Counted from the first letter of the stretch, positions 36,522 to 46,596 are shown. The stretch: 64,000 nucleotides of DNA from JAKFEW01 sp036675505 (GCA_036675505.1 JAKFEW010000049.1:5224-69223), one strand, 5' to 3'. Notes: generated by a model from the letters alone, not told the origin. A program made the numbers and translations.

Positions 36522-36959
36522 TCAGCGCAGCGGCCAGGGCCGGCCGCCATCCGCGGCGGGCAGGGCGGCCTCGTCGAGCAGCTCGCCCAGCGTGGCCTGC
36601 TGGAAGGCGTCCTCGAACAGCCCACAGGCGTGGTCGATGCGCGCATGCAGCGAGCAGAGGTGGTCCTTGTGGGCCGCCAGGCCGAGCGGGCAGCACGTGA
36701 TGCGCCGCACCGGGTCGACGGCCTGGACGATTTCGAGCAGGGTCACCTCGTTCGGCGCGCGCGCGAGCGAATAGCCGCCCTTCACGCCTCTGCGCGACGT
36801 GATCACGCCTTGCTTCGCGAGGTCTTGCATGATCTTCGCGAGGTACTGGGCCGGCACGTGTGTGGCCTCGGCGATCCGCGGGATCGAATAGGCCGTGTCC
36901 GGGCGTTCGGCGAGGAACGTCACGGCCCGCAAGGCATATTCGGCGGTCTGGCTGATCAT
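36522..36959 (-). CDS. Rrf2-family regulator (NsrR-like)
   Basis: This 145-residue protein has an N-terminal winged helix (AEYALRAVTFLA, then VPAQYLAKIMQDLAKQGVITSRRGVKGGYSLAR). A Cys-rich segment holds Cys89, Cys90, Cys102 and Cys112 in TCCPLGLAAHKDHLCSLH. Spacing differs from the C-x5-C-x5-C of NsrR, but the CPLG...LCSLH form is common in Rrf2 members near nitrite and NO genes. It probably holds an NO- or redox-sensitive Fe-S cluster. It lies between nrfHA (same strand) and the divergent RIC gene, which it likely controls. Confidence 0.85.
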   Translation of the reverse strand: MISQTAEYALRAVTFLAERPDTAYSIPRIAEATHVPAQYLAKIMQDLAKQGVITSRRGVKGGYSLARAPNEVTLLEIVQAVDPVRRITCCPLGLAAHKDHLCSLHARIDHACGLFEDAFQQATLGELLDEAALPAADGGRPWPLR

Positions 36960-37012
36960 GATTCCATTATGACGCGTTTGGCCTCGCGTAAGGATCAGGG
37001 GGGATTACGGAT

Positions 37013-37034
37013 ATCCGGACCAAGAGGTCCGGAT
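37013..37034. promoter_or_regulatory. 22-bp palindrome between Rrf2 and RIC genes
   Basis: ATCCGGACC (37013-37021) and GGTCCGGAT (37026-37034) are perfect 9-bp arms around AAGA. The element is 54 bases from the Rrf2 start and 40 bases from the RIC start, centred in the divergent promoter region. It is the best operator candidate for the Rrf2 regulator. The half-site octamer GTCCGGAT recurs before narK1 (15404-15411) and, reversed, in the CDGSH/moeA gap (32148-32155). Confidence 0.6.
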
Positions 37035-37073
37035 TACAATTCTACCTGACCCCACCCCGAAAGGAGCAACTAT

Positions 37074-37775
37074 ATGGCCACCCTCACCCCCCAGGCGACG
37101 GTCGGGCAGCTCGTGGCCGAGCGCGCGAGCCGCGCGAAAGTCTTCGAGCGCTTCGGCATCGACTACTGCTGCGGCGGCAAGATTTCGGTCGCCGATGCGT
37201 GCGCCCGCCACGGCGTCGACCCGGTCGCTGTGCTCGCCGCCCTCGAGGCGCTCGATGCCGCCTTCGCGGCGCCGTCCGCGGACCGCGACTGGAACGCCGC
37301 GCCGATCCCCGAGCTCGTGCTGCACATCCTGAACACCCACCACGCGTTCCTGCGCGAGGCGATGCCGCGTCTGACCTTCCTCACCGCCAAGGTCGCGCGC
37401 GTCCATGGCGAGGATCACCCCGAGCTCCATGAGGTGGCGGGCACCTTCGCCCGCTTCCACGCCGAGATGGACACCCACATGGCCAAGGAGGAGAACGTGC
37501 TCTTCCCGCTGATCATCCAGCTCACGCGCGGCGAGCGCACGGGCTTCGGCCCGCCGGTGCATGCGCCGATCAGCGTGATGGAAGCCGAGCACGAGGACGC
37601 GGGCCGCGACCTGGCGGCGATCAACCAGCTCACCAACGGCTACGCCGTGCCCGAGAGCGCCTGCAACTCGTACCGCACGATGCTCGACGGCCTGCGCGAG
37701 CTCGAGCTCGACACGCACCGCCACATCCACCTCGAGAACAACATCCTGTTCCCGCGCACCCTCGGGCTCGCCTGA
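37074..37775 (+). CDS. ric: Iron-sulfur cluster repair di-iron protein (RIC/ScdA/YtfE)
   Basis: This 233-residue protein has the N-terminal ScdA domain with FGIDYCCGGK (Cys32, Cys33) and a hemerythrin-like four-helix bundle. The bundle's di-iron ligands lie in LNTHHAFL, HAEMDTHMAKEENVLFP, EAEHEDAG and HIHLENNILFP. RIC proteins repair Fe-S clusters damaged by NO or oxidants and can reduce NO. GAAAGGAG precedes ATG 37074. It is divergent from the Rrf2 regulator, a typical NO-response pair. Confidence 0.95.
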   Translation: MATLTPQATVGQLVAERASRAKVFERFGIDYCCGGKISVADACARHGVDPVAVLAALEALDAAFAAPSADRDWNAAPIPELVLHILNTHHAFLREAMPRLTFLTAKVARVHGEDHPELHEVAGTFARFHAEMDTHMAKEENVLFPLIIQLTRGERTGFGPPVHAPISVMEAEHEDAGRDLAAINQLTNGYAVPESACNSYRTMLDGLRELELDTHRHIHLENNILFPRTLGLA

Positions 37776-37792
37776 GGCCGGAGGACCCCGCC

Positions 37793-38641
37793 ATGGCCCA
37801 GACGGCCCGTTCGTCCCCAACCGGTCCCGTGGGCGTGCTCGGCACGCCGCCGGTGCCGCGCGAGCACGGCGCCTGGGTCATGCTGCTCGCCCCGCTCGCG
37901 GCGGGCCTCGTGGCCGCCGCACCGATCGAGCCCGTCGCCGCGGCGGCGCTCGTCGTCGCGGCGATCGCCGCCTTCCTCGCCCAAAACGTCGCCGCCCTGC
38001 TGCTGCGCCCGCGCGCGCCGCGGACCCTCGTGGCCTGGCTGGGGATCTACGGGGCGGCCCTCGTCGCGTCGGGCGGCGTGCTGCTGCTCGGGCCCGGCCG
38101 GACCGCGCTGCTGGCGCTCGCGGCGCCGGGCCTCGTGCTCTTCGCCGTCCACCTGCGCGCGCAGGCCGGCCCCCTGCGCGACCGGCTCGATCGGTCGGGT
38201 CCCGGCCAGGTGCTCACGGCCGCTGTGCTCTCCCTCAGCGGCCCGGCCGCCTGGGCGGTGGCGCACGGCGGCCTCGGCTGGCCGGCCGCGGTGCTGTGGA
38301 CGATGTTCTTCCTGGGCTTCACGAGCGGCATCCTGCACGTGAACATGCGCCTCGCGGCCGTGAAAGTCCGCGCGCCCTTCGACGGCGCGACCCGCTGGCA
38401 GCTCGGCCGCGACGTCGTCGGCTCCCATGGGGCGCTCGCGCTCGCGGCGGTCGCCGTCGCGCTGGTCGTCCCGGCTGGCTGGCTGCTGGCGGTGGCGGGC
38501 GCGCCCTACGTGGTGCGCGGCCTCAGCGCCGCCTGGCGGCTCGCGCCTGGCGTGCCGTCGTTCAAGTGCATCGGCCTCGTCGAGAGCGCCCTGGCGCTCT
38601 GGCTCGCGGCCTGGACCGTGGCCTTCCTGGGGCTGTCCTGA
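37793..38641 (+). CDS. YwiC-like membrane protein
   Basis: This 282-residue protein has about eight hydrophobic helices and starts with PPVPREHGAWVMLLAPLAAGL; the PREHGAW segment is the hallmark of the YwiC family. Family members often sit near narK, fnr and other nitrate-respiration genes, but their biochemical function is unknown. CGGAGGA precedes ATG 37793, 17 bases after the RIC stop, so it is probably co-transcribed with RIC. Confidence 0.8.
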   Translation: MAQTARSSPTGPVGVLGTPPVPREHGAWVMLLAPLAAGLVAAAPIEPVAAAALVVAAIAAFLAQNVAALLLRPRAPRTLVAWLGIYGAALVASGGVLLLGPGRTALLALAAPGLVLFAVHLRAQAGPLRDRLDRSGPGQVLTAAVLSLSGPAAWAVAHGGLGWPAAVLWTMFFLGFTSGILHVNMRLAAVKVRAPFDGATRWQLGRDVVGSHGALALAAVAVALVVPAGWLLAVAGAPYVVRGLSAAWRLAPGVPSFKCIGLVESALALWLAAWTVAFLGLS

Positions 38642-38672
38642 AACACCGCCTGGCATCAGCGATGTGCGGCAT

Positions 38673-38690
38673 CCGTAGATTGCCCGGATT
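38673..38690 (+). promoter_or_regulatory. CCGTAG-type element upstream of the Crp/Fnr gene
   Basis: This 18-bp element (CCGTAG-AT-TGCCCGGATT) matches two minus-strand elements at 15312-15329 and 47218-47235 in 14-15 of 18 positions. Here it lies 25 bases before the first ATG of the Crp/Fnr gene. No function is known; a promoter or autoregulatory site is inferred. Confidence 0.4.
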
Positions 38691-38715
38691 CGCAGCGTCG
38701 CCTTGATCGAGGACC

Positions 38716-39429
38716 ATGATTACCATGATCAACGTGGACCTGCTCCCTGCGCTCCCCCTGTTCGCCGGCCTCGACGAGGCGCAGATCGCGCGTATCGCGG
38801 CCGTGAGCTTCGCGCGCAACGTCGAGCCCGGGGAGTGCCTGATCCGCGAAGCGGAGCCCACGCCGCCGTACTTCCACGTCCTGCTCACGGGGTCGGTGCA
38901 GGTGCTGAAATCGGCCCATTCCGGCAAGGAAACCACGCTCCGGCTGCTGCGCCCGGGCGAGATCTTCGGCTGGGCGGCGCTCCTCGACGGCGGCGGCGCG
39001 CCTGCCACGGCCCGCGCGATGACCCGCAGCCGCATCCTCCTGATCCCCTATGAGGCCCTGGTCGGGCTGATGGCCGAGCAGCCCGCGTTCGCGCTGCGCC
39101 TGATCACGACCCTCTGCGAGCGCCTGCGGGACCTGCATGAGCAGCTCCATGCCGTGGTGTCGGAGCGCGCCCGCACGCGCCTCGCCCGCCTGATCCTCCG
39201 TCACCAGCGGCGCGACGGCGGCTCGCCGACGCCGCTGCCGCACCAGGTGCTTTCGCGGATGGCCGGCATCGCTTACGAGGAGTCGGTGCGGATCATCGGC
39301 GAATGGTCCCACGGCCCGCATCCGCTGCTCTCCTACGGGCGCGGCGGGCGCATCACGGTGCTCGACCCGGAGGCCCTCGCGGCGCTCGCCGAGGGCCTCG
39401 AGCCGAGCGTCGCGAAAAGCGGCGCCTGA
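38716..39429 (+). CDS. Crp/Fnr-family transcription regulator (Dnr-like)
   Basis: This 237-residue protein has an N-terminal cNMP-binding-type beta roll (LFAGLDEAQIARIAAV, GECLIREAE, RPGEIFGWAALLDGG), a long dimer helix and a C-terminal winged helix (LSRMAGIAYEESVRIIGEW). It has only scattered Cys (one in GECLI, one in LCERL), so it lacks the FNR 4Fe-4S ligand set and may be a DNR/NNR-type NO sensor. The recognition helix is unlike the E-SVSR of FNR, consistent with the lack of TTGAT-N4-ATCAA boxes. ATG 38725 is an alternative start. Confidence 0.87.
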   Translation: MITMINVDLLPALPLFAGLDEAQIARIAAVSFARNVEPGECLIREAEPTPPYFHVLLTGSVQVLKSAHSGKETTLRLLRPGEIFGWAALLDGGGAPATARAMTRSRILLIPYEALVGLMAEQPAFALRLITTLCERLRDLHEQLHAVVSERARTRLARLILRHQRRDGGSPTPLPHQVLSRMAGIAYEESVRIIGEWSHGPHPLLSYGRGGRITVLDPEALAALAEGLEPSVAKSGA

Positions 39430-39430
39430 C

Positions 39431-39448
39431 CGGGGATTTCCCCGATGG
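39431..39448 (+). promoter_or_regulatory. 18-bp recurring element, copy a
   Basis: Copy CGGGG-ATTT-CCCCGATGG of an element with consensus NGKGGWWWWYCCCGATGG. It ends 58 bases before the start at 39507. Other copies precede 46159 (plus), 45979 (minus) and 47740 (minus). The palindromic GGGGATTTCCCC could also act as a weak stem after the Crp/Fnr stop. Confidence 0.5.
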
Positions 39449-39506
39449 CGGATCGCCGCCGCGGCCCCATCATCGGGATATGCCCTTGACCAGGAGGAAC
39501 CCCGCG

Positions 39507-40751
39507 ATGACCGACCGTGTGCCCGCGCCCCACATTCTGGGCCCCGACCTCACGGCGATCGACGCCTTCGCGGCCCGGCCGGACCAGCCTGCGGAGATGG
39601 CGGGCCGTGCCGCCCGCGCGCTTTATGACGACGTCGTCTGGCGCCTGGCGCACGCCGAGCTGCCGGCGGCGGCGCGCAGCCGTGTGCTCGAGATCGAGCG
39701 GCGGGCCGCCGATCTCGTGGTCGATTTCGTGCGCCGTGGGCTGCCGCCGCGCTACTTCTGGACCGACTTCGCGATGCTCACCCACGCGCTCGACGCGGTC
39801 GTGGCGGGCGCTTCAGCCCACCAGGACGACGCCATGGCCGCGCGCCGCCTGCTCGCGGACCTCCGACAGACGGTTGCGGCGGCGGCGCTCCCGCCCTCGG
39901 TGCGTGGCCGCGTGCAAGACACGATCGGCCTGCTCGAGGAGGGGATCGCGGCCTTTGACGCCGGCATCCTCGCCGAGCCGGGCCTGCGGGCGATCGCCGA
40001 CCAGGCGAACGCCGCCGTCACGGAGGCCCTCCAGGCGCTGGGCGGCCTCGCCGCGGGCGCCAACGAGGCGCGTTTCCACGGCCTCGCCGAGGCTGCCCTG
40101 CGCACGACCCCGGCGTTCGGCCACCGGCAGGCGATCGCCGAGTGCCTGCAGGCGCTGCAGGCCGCCTGGGAAGCTGGCTCCGAGCTGCCTGTGGGGAAGC
40201 TCGACGAGCTCGAAACGCTCATCGCGGCCGCCCCCGCGGCACCCGTCGCCGCCGCGAAGGTGACGAGCCCATCGCCTGCGCTCGCGGGCGCCGCCCTGCG
40301 GCTCGACCAGGCGGCGAACCGCGTCGCCTCTGCGCCGCTGCCGCCGTTCGTCACCCAGGCCGCGCTGAGCATCGTCGCCCACCTGCGCACCATACTCGCG
40401 CAACGCGCGGCGGGCGCCATCGAGTCCGCGCTCTTCGAAGCCTCGTTCGCGCGCGGCCTCGAGACGGTCGAGTCCTGCCTGGACTTCGCGCGCGAGGTCG
40501 GCGCCGAGCGAGACGTCGCGGCCCGCCGCGTCGAGGTGCTCGCGCGGCGCGTGTGCGACGCCGAGTCGCCGCCCTTGCTCGCAGGCCTGCTCGAGGACGA
40601 GCTCGAGCGCCTGCGCGCGCTCATGCGCGACCTCGAGGCCAGCCGCACCACGGTGCTCGATTTCCACCGCGCTTTCGACGACGCCGTCGAGAACGTCGAG
40701 CGCCTGCTCGCCTGGCGCGCCGTGTTCCACCCGCTTCCGCCACCCGACTGA
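39507..40751 (+). CDS. 414-residue all-helical protein of unknown function
   Basis: A strong AGGAGGAA precedes ATG 39507. The product is long-helical, rich in Ala, Leu, Arg and Glu, without signal peptide, membrane helix or catalytic motif. Two loosely similar halves can be seen, each with patterns such as LPPSVRGRVQDTIGLLEEGIAAF and LPPFVTQAALSIVAHLRTIL, which suggests internal duplication. The following USP gene begins 17 bases later, so they are co-transcribed. No family is recognised. A scaffold or stress-associated role is a guess from context. Confidence 0.65.
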   Translation: MTDRVPAPHILGPDLTAIDAFAARPDQPAEMAGRAARALYDDVVWRLAHAELPAAARSRVLEIERRAADLVVDFVRRGLPPRYFWTDFAMLTHALDAVVAGASAHQDDAMAARRLLADLRQTVAAAALPPSVRGRVQDTIGLLEEGIAAFDAGILAEPGLRAIADQANAAVTEALQALGGLAAGANEARFHGLAEAALRTTPAFGHRQAIAECLQALQAAWEAGSELPVGKLDELETLIAAAPAAPVAAAKVTSPSPALAGAALRLDQAANRVASAPLPPFVTQAALSIVAHLRTILAQRAAGAIESALFEASFARGLETVESCLDFAREVGAERDVAARRVEVLARRVCDAESPPLLAGLLEDELERLRALMRDLEASRTTVLDFHRAFDDAVENVERLLAWRAVFHPLPPPD

Positions 40752-40768
40752 GAAGGAGACCCCACCCC

Positions 40769-41227
40769 ATGCGCCGCATCCTGATCGCCACCGAGGGCTC
40801 GTGCGTTTCCGCGGAAGCGATCCGCGAGTTCGCCCGCATCTTCGGCTCGAGCTTTAGCCAGCTCTTCGTGCTGGCCGTGATCGCCCCCGCCGACCGCCCC
40901 GACGGCCACCCGCACGCGGCCGAGCACTACCACCGCCAGGCCGAGGAAGGTCAGGTCGCGCTGGACCTGGCGATCGCCGATCTGCAGGCGGCGAGCCATT
41001 CCGCCCTGGGCCTGCTGCGCGTCGGTCCGGTCGCCGACACGATCGTGACGGTGGCGAACGAGCTGCAGGTGGACCTGATCGTGCTGGGCACGCACGACCG
41101 GCGCGGGCTCGAGCGGCTGGTGTTCGGGAGCGTGGCGGAGCGGGTGCTCCACGAGGCCCCCTGCGCCGTGTTCATCCACCCGTACCCGGCGAAGGACCGC
41201 GCCTGGGGCCAGGTCCTGGCAGTCTAA
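40769..41227 (+). CDS. Universal stress protein (UspA family)
   Basis: This 152-residue single USP domain has the ATP-binding type motif GTHDRRGLERLVFGSVAERVLHEAPCAVFI (G-2x-G-9x-G-S like) and the N-terminal ILIATEGSCVSAEAI. AAGGAGA precedes ATG 40769. Its partner upstream is the 414-residue helical protein. It is one of two USPs in the window (see 46159). Confidence 0.92.
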   Translation: MRRILIATEGSCVSAEAIREFARIFGSSFSQLFVLAVIAPADRPDGHPHAAEHYHRQAEEGQVALDLAIADLQAASHSALGLLRVGPVADTIVTVANELQVDLIVLGTHDRRGLERLVFGSVAERVLHEAPCAVFIHPYPAKDRAWGQVLAV

Positions 41228-41235
41228 CCGGAGCC

Positions 41236-42540
41236 CTACGTCTGGCCTACCGCGAACAACTTCCGCCCCCGCGCCGCCGCCAGCAAATCCGCCCGGTGCG
41301 CGGGGTCGGCCACCGCGATCAAGGCCTCCGCGCGGCGGCTCAGGCCCAGCCCGCGCAGGTCCGCGACGCCGTGCTCGGTCACCACGTATTGCACGTGACC
41401 GCGGGTCGTCACCACGCCCGCGCCGGGCGTGAGCGTCGAGACGATGCGGGTCAGCGTGCCGCCCTTGGCGGTCGACGGCAGCGCGATGATCGCCTTGCCG
41501 CCCGGCGCCAGCGCCGCGCCGCGGATGAAGTCCATCTGGCCGCCGATGCCGCTGTAGATCCGCGTGCCGATCGAGTCCGCGCAGACCTGGCCCGTGAGGT
41601 CGACCTCGATCGCGCAGTTGATCGCCGTCATGCGCGGCTGCTGCCGGATGATGTGGGTGTCGTTCATGACGTCGCTCGGGTGGAAGACCACCGACGGGTT
41701 GTCATGGACGTAGTCGTAGGTCTTGCGCGTGCCGATCACGAAGCTGGTGGCCGTGCGGCCCGGCTCGAAGGTCTTGCACGCGTTGGTGACGATGCCCTGG
41801 GCGATCAGGTCGACCATCCCGTCGGAGAACATCTCGGTGTGGACGCCGAGGTCGCGCTTGCCGCTCATCGCGGCGAGCGCCGCATCCGGGATCGCGCCGA
41901 TGCCCACCTGGATCGTCGCGCCGTCCTCCACGAGCTCGGCCACGTGCTGGCCGATCGCGCGCGAAACGGCGTCGAACGGCCGCTGGCCGTGCTCGAGCAT
42001 CGGCCGGTCGGTCACGATGAAGGCGTCGACCTCGTCGATGTGGATGCCGCGCACGCCCAGCGTGCGCGGCATCTGCGCGTTGATCTCGGCGATCACGATC
42101 GAAGCCGACGCGATCGCCTGGCAAGCCACGTCCACCGACGTGCCCAGCGAGCACCAGCCGTGGGCGTCGGGCCGCGAGAGCTGCACCACCGCGACGTCGA
42201 TCGGGAAGACGCCGTTGCGCATGTAATGCGGGATGTCGGAGAGGAAGACCGGCACGAAGTCCGCCCGGCCTTCGGCGACCGCCTCGCGGGCGCCCGCGCC
42301 GAGGAAGAGCGCGTTCACCCGCACGCGGCCGGCCAGCGCGGGGTCGAGCAGCGCCTCCTCGCCTTCTTTGTGCATCTGGAATACGGTCAGATCGTCGAGC
42401 TGCCGCGCGCGCGCCGCGAGCGCGGCCTCGAGCGGCAGGCTGACGGCGCAGCCGCCATGCAGGAAGATGCGGGCGCCGCTGCCCACGAGCCTGACGGCTT
42501 CAGCGGGGGTGACGGCGCGGTCGAGCCATTCGGCAGCCAT
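41236..42540 (-). CDS. Acetyl-CoA hydrolase / CoA-transferase (4-hydroxybutyrate CoA-transferase type)
   Basis: This 434-residue protein has the two-domain class I CoA-transferase fold. The catalytic Glu is Glu236 in GVHTEMFSDG, preceded by the Gly loop QVGIGAIPDA. The C-terminal domain has GIGGQMDFIRGA and VVTEHGVADLRG, typical of the Ach1/Cat2 family. It transfers CoA between acetate, butyrate or related acids; fermentative acetate formation would fit the amino-acid lyases in the window. AAGGAGAT precedes ATG 42540. The preceding receiver gene ends 27 bases upstream. Confidence 0.9.
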   Translation of the reverse strand: MAAEWLDRAVTPAEAVRLVGSGARIFLHGGCAVSLPLEAALAARARQLDDLTVFQMHKEGEEALLDPALAGRVRVNALFLGAGAREAVAEGRADFVPVFLSDIPHYMRNGVFPIDVAVVQLSRPDAHGWCSLGTSVDVACQAIASASIVIAEINAQMPRTLGVRGIHIDEVDAFIVTDRPMLEHGQRPFDAVSRAIGQHVAELVEDGATIQVGIGAIPDAALAAMSGKRDLGVHTEMFSDGMVDLIAQGIVTNACKTFEPGRTATSFVIGTRKTYDYVHDNPSVVFHPSDVMNDTHIIRQQPRMTAINCAIEVDLTGQVCADSIGTRIYSGIGGQMDFIRGAALAPGGKAIIALPSTAKGGTLTRIVSTLTPGAGVVTTRGHVQYVVTEHGVADLRGLGLSRRAEALIAVADPAHRADLLAAARGRKLFAVGQT

Positions 42541-42567
42541 GGTATCTCCTTGAATCTCGGGGTCGGT

Positions 42568-42926
42568 CTAGGTCAGGAACGCGCGGACCTGGCTCGCGAA
42601 GGCCGGCACGTCGATCGGCTTCGCCACGTAGCCGCGGAAGCCTGCGGCGAGCACGCGCTCGCGATCGCCCGCCATCGCGTGGGCGGTCACCGCCACGATC
42701 CGCAGATTCACGGTCGCGGGGTCGCTCCACAGGCGGCGGGCGGCTTCCCAGCCATCCATCTCCGGCAGCGACAGGTCCATCAGGATCAGGTCCGGCTGGT
42801 GCTCGCGCGCGAGCGCGAGCGCCTCGAGGCCGTTGACGGCCTCGATCACCTCGTGGCCGTCGGCCTCGAGCAAGAAGCGCGCGAGCGCCCGGTTGTCTTC
42901 CACGTCCTCGACGAGCAGGATCCGGC

Positions 42927-42930
<4 letters not shown>
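42568..42930 (-). CDS. Single-domain response regulator
   Basis: This 120-residue receiver has acidic VEDVEDN, phospho-acceptor Asp52 (LILMDLSLPEMDGWEAARRL), a Thr in VTAHAM and Lys in VAKPIDV. It starts by ATGA overlap with the stop of the GAF hybrid kinase. It is very similar to the receiver at 7795-8187, including the kinase-receiver overlap, so the two modules probably share ancestry. Confidence 0.9.
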
Positions 42931-44966
<2,036 letters not shown>

Positions 44967-44972
44967 TCCGGG

Positions 44973-45638
44973 TTACGCGAGGTAGCCCTTGCGGATGGCG
45001 TACTTCACCAGCTCCGCGCGGTTCTTGAAGCCCAGCTTGTCCATGATGTGCGCGCGGTGCGTCTCGACGGTGCGCACGCTGATCACGAGGTCGTCCGCGA
45101 TCTGCTGGTTGGTGAGGCCCCGGGCGATCAGGCCCAGCACCTCCTTCTCGCGCGGCGTGAGCTTCTCGTAGGTGTCGCGCTCCTCCTCGCCGGATTCCAC
45201 GCGCTCGAGGTAGTCGGCGGCGAGCGAGCGGGCGATCGCCGGCCGCACGAACGCGCCGCCGGCCTGCACCTCGCGGATCGCCGCGATCAGCTCCTCGTCG
45301 GCCGCGCGCTTGAGCACGTAGCCCGAGCCGCCGGCCTCGATCACGCGGAACATGTACTCTTCTTCCTCCATCGAGGTCAGCACGAGCACCTTCACGTCCG
45401 GCGCCTGCTCGCGCAGCGCGCCGAGGGCCGTCAGGCCGTTCATGCGCGGCATGTGGATGTCGAGCAGGACCAGGTCGGGGTTGAGCTCCTTGGTGAGCTT
45501 GATCGCCTCGATGCCGTCCTTCGCCTCGCCCACCACCTCGAGGTCGGGCTCGAGGCTCAGGATCGCGCGAAGGCCCGACCGCAGGATGGCGTGGTCGTCG
45601 GCCAGCAGGATGCGGGTGGTCTTGGTCGGGGCTTCCAT
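44973..45638 (-). CDS. NarL/FixJ-family response regulator
   Basis: This 221-residue protein has a receiver domain (ILLADDHAILRSGLR, phospho-acceptor Asp60 in LVLLDIHMPRMNG, Lys in VLKRAAD) and a C-terminal LuxR helix-turn-helix (LTPREKEVLGLIARGLTNQQ, then VRTVETHRAHIMDKL). ATG 45638 has GGAG upstream; the in-frame TTG 45668 is less likely. It is first in a three-gene operon with the GAF hybrid kinase and the receiver, its probable cognate partners. It resembles NreC/NarL regulators of nitrate or oxygen response. Confidence 0.92.
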   Translation of the reverse strand: MEAPTKTTRILLADDHAILRSGLRAILSLEPDLEVVGEAKDGIEAIKLTKELNPDLVLLDIHMPRMNGLTALGALREQAPDVKVLVLTSMEEEEYMFRVIEAGGSGYVLKRAADEELIAAIREVQAGGAFVRPAIARSLAADYLERVESGEEERDTYEKLTPREKEVLGLIARGLTNQQIADDLVISVRTVETHRAHIMDKLGFKNRAELVKYAIRKGYLA

Positions 45639-45669
45639 CGGGTTCTCCACGTTCAAGGGATTTGTCAAC

Positions 45670-45732
45670 TGGTGAGCCGCAGGCGCTTACAGGTGAGCCG
45701 CAGGCGCTAACTGGTGAGCCGCGGGCGCTCGG
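45670..45732. repeat. Three tandem copies of a 21-bp unit
   Basis: Copies at 45670-45690, 45691-45711 and 45712-45732 share GGTGAGCCGC and GGCGCT cores with few differences. The third copy encodes the C-terminal residues PRLTS of the zinc-ribbon gene, so the other two look like duplications of that gene's 3' end into the gap before the NarL-type gene. It may be a slippage product. A regulatory role is not evident. Confidence 0.8.
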
Positions 45733-45979
45733 CGGACTCGGCGTGGCGCACGCGGTTCTTGTCGCGCAGCTCGGCGACGGGAACGACAACCGGGCTTTCA
45801 TCGTGCTCGACGAAAGTCGAGAGGATGTATGACGCCTGCTCGCCGTCGATATGATAACTCGCCTGGCAAATCGCACAAGAGAGCTCATAGCCACTGAAGC
45901 CTGTCGTGCCACGTGCGAGCGGCTCTCCACAGATGTGGCAGTAGAAGATCTCGCAGCCGGCGGCGGTGGGGTCGCTCAT
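45707..45979 (-). CDS. Small zinc-ribbon protein
   Basis: This 90-residue protein has two CxxC knuckles, CHIC (14-17) and CAIC (35-38), plus Cys9, consistent with one structural zinc. The rest is acidic and polar (FVEHDESPVVVPVAELRDK). The start ATG 45979 has AAAGGACGG upstream. It is divergent from a USP gene across 179 bases. An 18-bp element lies 56 bases upstream (46036-46053). Function is unknown; a stress or regulatory adaptor is possible. Confidence 0.75.
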   Translation of the reverse strand: MSDPTAAGCEIFYCHICGEPLARGTTGFSGYELSCAICQASYHIDGEQASYILSTFVEHDESPVVVPVAELRDKNRVRHAESAERPRLTS

Positions 45980-46035
45980 GGGCCGTCCTTTCATGACGTT
46001 ACGTCCCGTGATCGTAGCCCGGGCCGGCTGTTCGA

Positions 46036-46053
46036 CCATCGGGGTTTACCCCT
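46036..46053 (-). promoter_or_regulatory. 18-bp recurring element, copy d
   Basis: The minus-strand copy AGGGG-TAAA-CCCCGATGG lies 56 bases upstream of the zinc-ribbon start. The divergent copy b is 32 bases away, so the two define back-to-back promoters for the zinc-ribbon and USP genes. Confidence 0.55.
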
Positions 46054-46085
46054 TATGCTGGGTGTGGGCCGCTGATCGGCAGGTC

Positions 46086-46103
46086 GGTGGATTTTCCCGA
46101 TGG
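46086..46103 (+). promoter_or_regulatory. 18-bp recurring element, copy b
   Basis: The plus-strand copy GGTGGATTTTCCCGATGG ends 55 bases before the USP start at 46159. It shares 15 of 18 positions with copy c before the hemerythrin gene. Confidence 0.55.
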
Positions 46104-46158
46104 CGCCCGCGCTCGGTCCGCGTAAGCTCGGACGGTATCGCCCGGAAGGAGGAACCCC

Positions 46159-46596
46159 ATGAAGATCCTGATCGCGACGGACGGCAGCGCCTGGTCGCAC
46201 GATGCCATCCGCGAGGCCGCCCGCCTGCTCCCGCTGAAAGACGCCGAGGTCCATGTCGTCTCGGTCGCGAACCTCGTGCCGCTGATGATGAGCTACGAGA
46301 CCACCGCGTCGGCCGCGGCGCTGGTCATCGATCGCGAGGTGGCCGGCGCGAAGATCGACGCCGCGAAGGCCGTCGCCTTGCTCACCGAGCTCGGCATCCC
46401 GGCCACGGCGCACGAGCGCGAAGGCGAGGCCCCGCACGAGATCCTGGCGCTGGGCGCCGAGCTGAAACCGGACCTGATCGTGCTCGGCGCGCATGGCAAG
46501 AACGCCCTGGAGCGCCTTTTCCTGGGCAGCACCTCGGACGCCGTCATCCACCACTGGCCCGGCGCCGTGCTGGTGGTTCGCCCGAAGGCAAGCTGA
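46159..46596 (+). CDS. Universal stress protein (UspA family)
   Basis: This 145-residue single USP domain starts with KILIATDGSAWSHDAIREA. It has the C-terminal ATP-type motif GAHGKNALERLFLGSTSDAVIHHWPGAVLVVR. GGAAGGAGGAA precedes ATG 46159. Expression may depend on the 18-bp element 55 bases upstream. It is a distinct paralogue of the USP at 40769. Confidence 0.93.
   Translation: MKILIATDGSAWSHDAIREAARLLPLKDAEVHVVSVANLVPLMMSYETTASAAALVIDREVAGAKIDAAKAVALLTELGIPATAHEREGEAPHEILALGAELKPDLIVLGAHGKNALERLFLGSTSDAVIHHWPGAVLVVRPKAS

Noticed and set aside
38703..38733. FNR-like box at the Crp/Fnr gene start (TTGAT and ATCAA both present)
   Set aside because: The half-sites are about 17 bases apart and the second lies within the coding region.
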